From the NCBI GenBank assembly GCA_030560485.1, contig JAKTTS010000220.1, positions 1 to 24,205 on the forward strand: a stretch of 24,205 bases of DNA. Direction: 5' to 3'. The translations under genes were made by a program, and so were the position numbers. The notes beneath the pieces were generated by a model. That model had not been told where the DNA came from. It made no database searches and saw nothing but the letters and a program-made list of their open reading frames with translations. The stretch comes from Ascoidea tarda (nom. inval.) (taxonomy: Eukaryota > Ascomycota > Saccharomycetes > Ascoideales > Ascoideaceae). Below, in pieces: positions 24,152-24,205 of the stretch. Each line of letters opens with the position of its first letter. Within the stretch, counting starts at the first letter, position 1.

Positions 24152-24205
<54 letters not shown>
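23278..24205 (-). CDS. ZAP1: Zap1-like C2H2 zinc-finger transcription factor (5' end outside window)
   Basis: C-terminal part of a C2H2 regulator resembling yeast Zap1, the zinc-responsive activator of zinc uptake genes. The frame is open through an Asn run (AAT repeats, 24150-24205) to the window edge, so the start lies beyond it; the internal ATG at 24123 is not the start. Six fingers can be seen. The first is odd (Cys-x36-Cys with an Asn/Lys-rich insert, then NDLTNHIIQEH). The others are CCWEEC with QRQKIVRHLHVH, CSICQHRF with LQQHMRIH, CKICSKTF with LTIHLRIH, CKYPGCGKRF with LTKHMRIH, and CKKCCRSF with LRGHLMRH. HSGEKPFKC linkers join the middle fingers. The spacing and the QRQKIVRHL and SESSNLTKH helices resemble the Zap1 DNA-binding domain. 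Other multi-finger factors cannot be excluded without the N-terminal half. It is followed on the same strand by KRE6. Confidence 0.75.
24151..24205. repeat. (ATT)n trinucleotide repeat encoding poly-Asn
   Basis: A near-perfect ATT/TTA run reaches the right edge of the window. On the gene strand it reads as AAT (Asn) codons within the zinc-finger protein, so copy-number changes would keep the frame. Confidence 0.9.

Noticed and set aside
1-24205. Transposon, virus-like element, CRISPR array or toxin-antitoxin system
   Set aside because: I saw no transposase, integrase, reverse transcriptase or capsid motifs, no long terminal or inverted repeats, and no spaced direct-repeat array.

Overview
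The window is nuclear DNA from a budding yeast (Saccharomycotina). All eleven protein genes have clear yeast counterparts. Coding DNA is AT-rich, several proteins carry long Asn/Ser runs, and at least three genes have short spliceosomal introns with yeast-like branch points (TACTAAT, TACTGAC). CTG is almost absent as a codon: my hand scan found about nine in-frame CTGs in all the genes, although other Leu codons are common. That points to a lineage that reads CUG as something other than leucine. An Ascoidea/Saccharomycopsis-type or other CUG-Ser yeast is my best guess; the genus is not decided.

Layout, left to right: MTG2 (+, mitochondrial Obg GTPase), HSV2 (+, PROPPIN), CDC16 (-, APC/C TPR subunit, one intron), YIP1 (+, ER-Golgi membrane protein), a secretory subtilisin-like protease (-, one intron), RAT1 (-, nuclear 5'-3' exoribonuclease), RET3 (+, zeta-COP, one intron and a tiny last exon), HLJ1 (-, ER J-protein with a C-terminal DUF1977-like domain), CHM7 (+, ESCRT-III), KRE6/SKN1 (-, beta-1,6-glucan synthesis) and a ZAP1-like zinc-finger factor (-, running off the right edge). 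These are independent housekeeping genes, not an operon or pathway cluster. CDC16/YIP1, RAT1/RET3 and HLJ1/CHM7 share divergent promoters; HSV2/CDC16, YIP1/protease, RET3/HLJ1 and CHM7/KRE6 are convergent.

The unusual material is mostly between the genes. Convergent 3' gaps are extremely AT-rich and hold small tandem arrays. Several 5' gaps contain GC-rich islands, the reverse of the usual yeast pattern. The largest (about 22.1-22.95 kb, upstream of KRE6) reaches 42 G/C of 60 bases and contains two tandem arrays of 11-bp period. Period-11 arrays also occur in the CDC16 intron and after RET3.

I found no tRNA, rRNA, CRISPR array, transposon, virus-like element or evident new multi-gene system.
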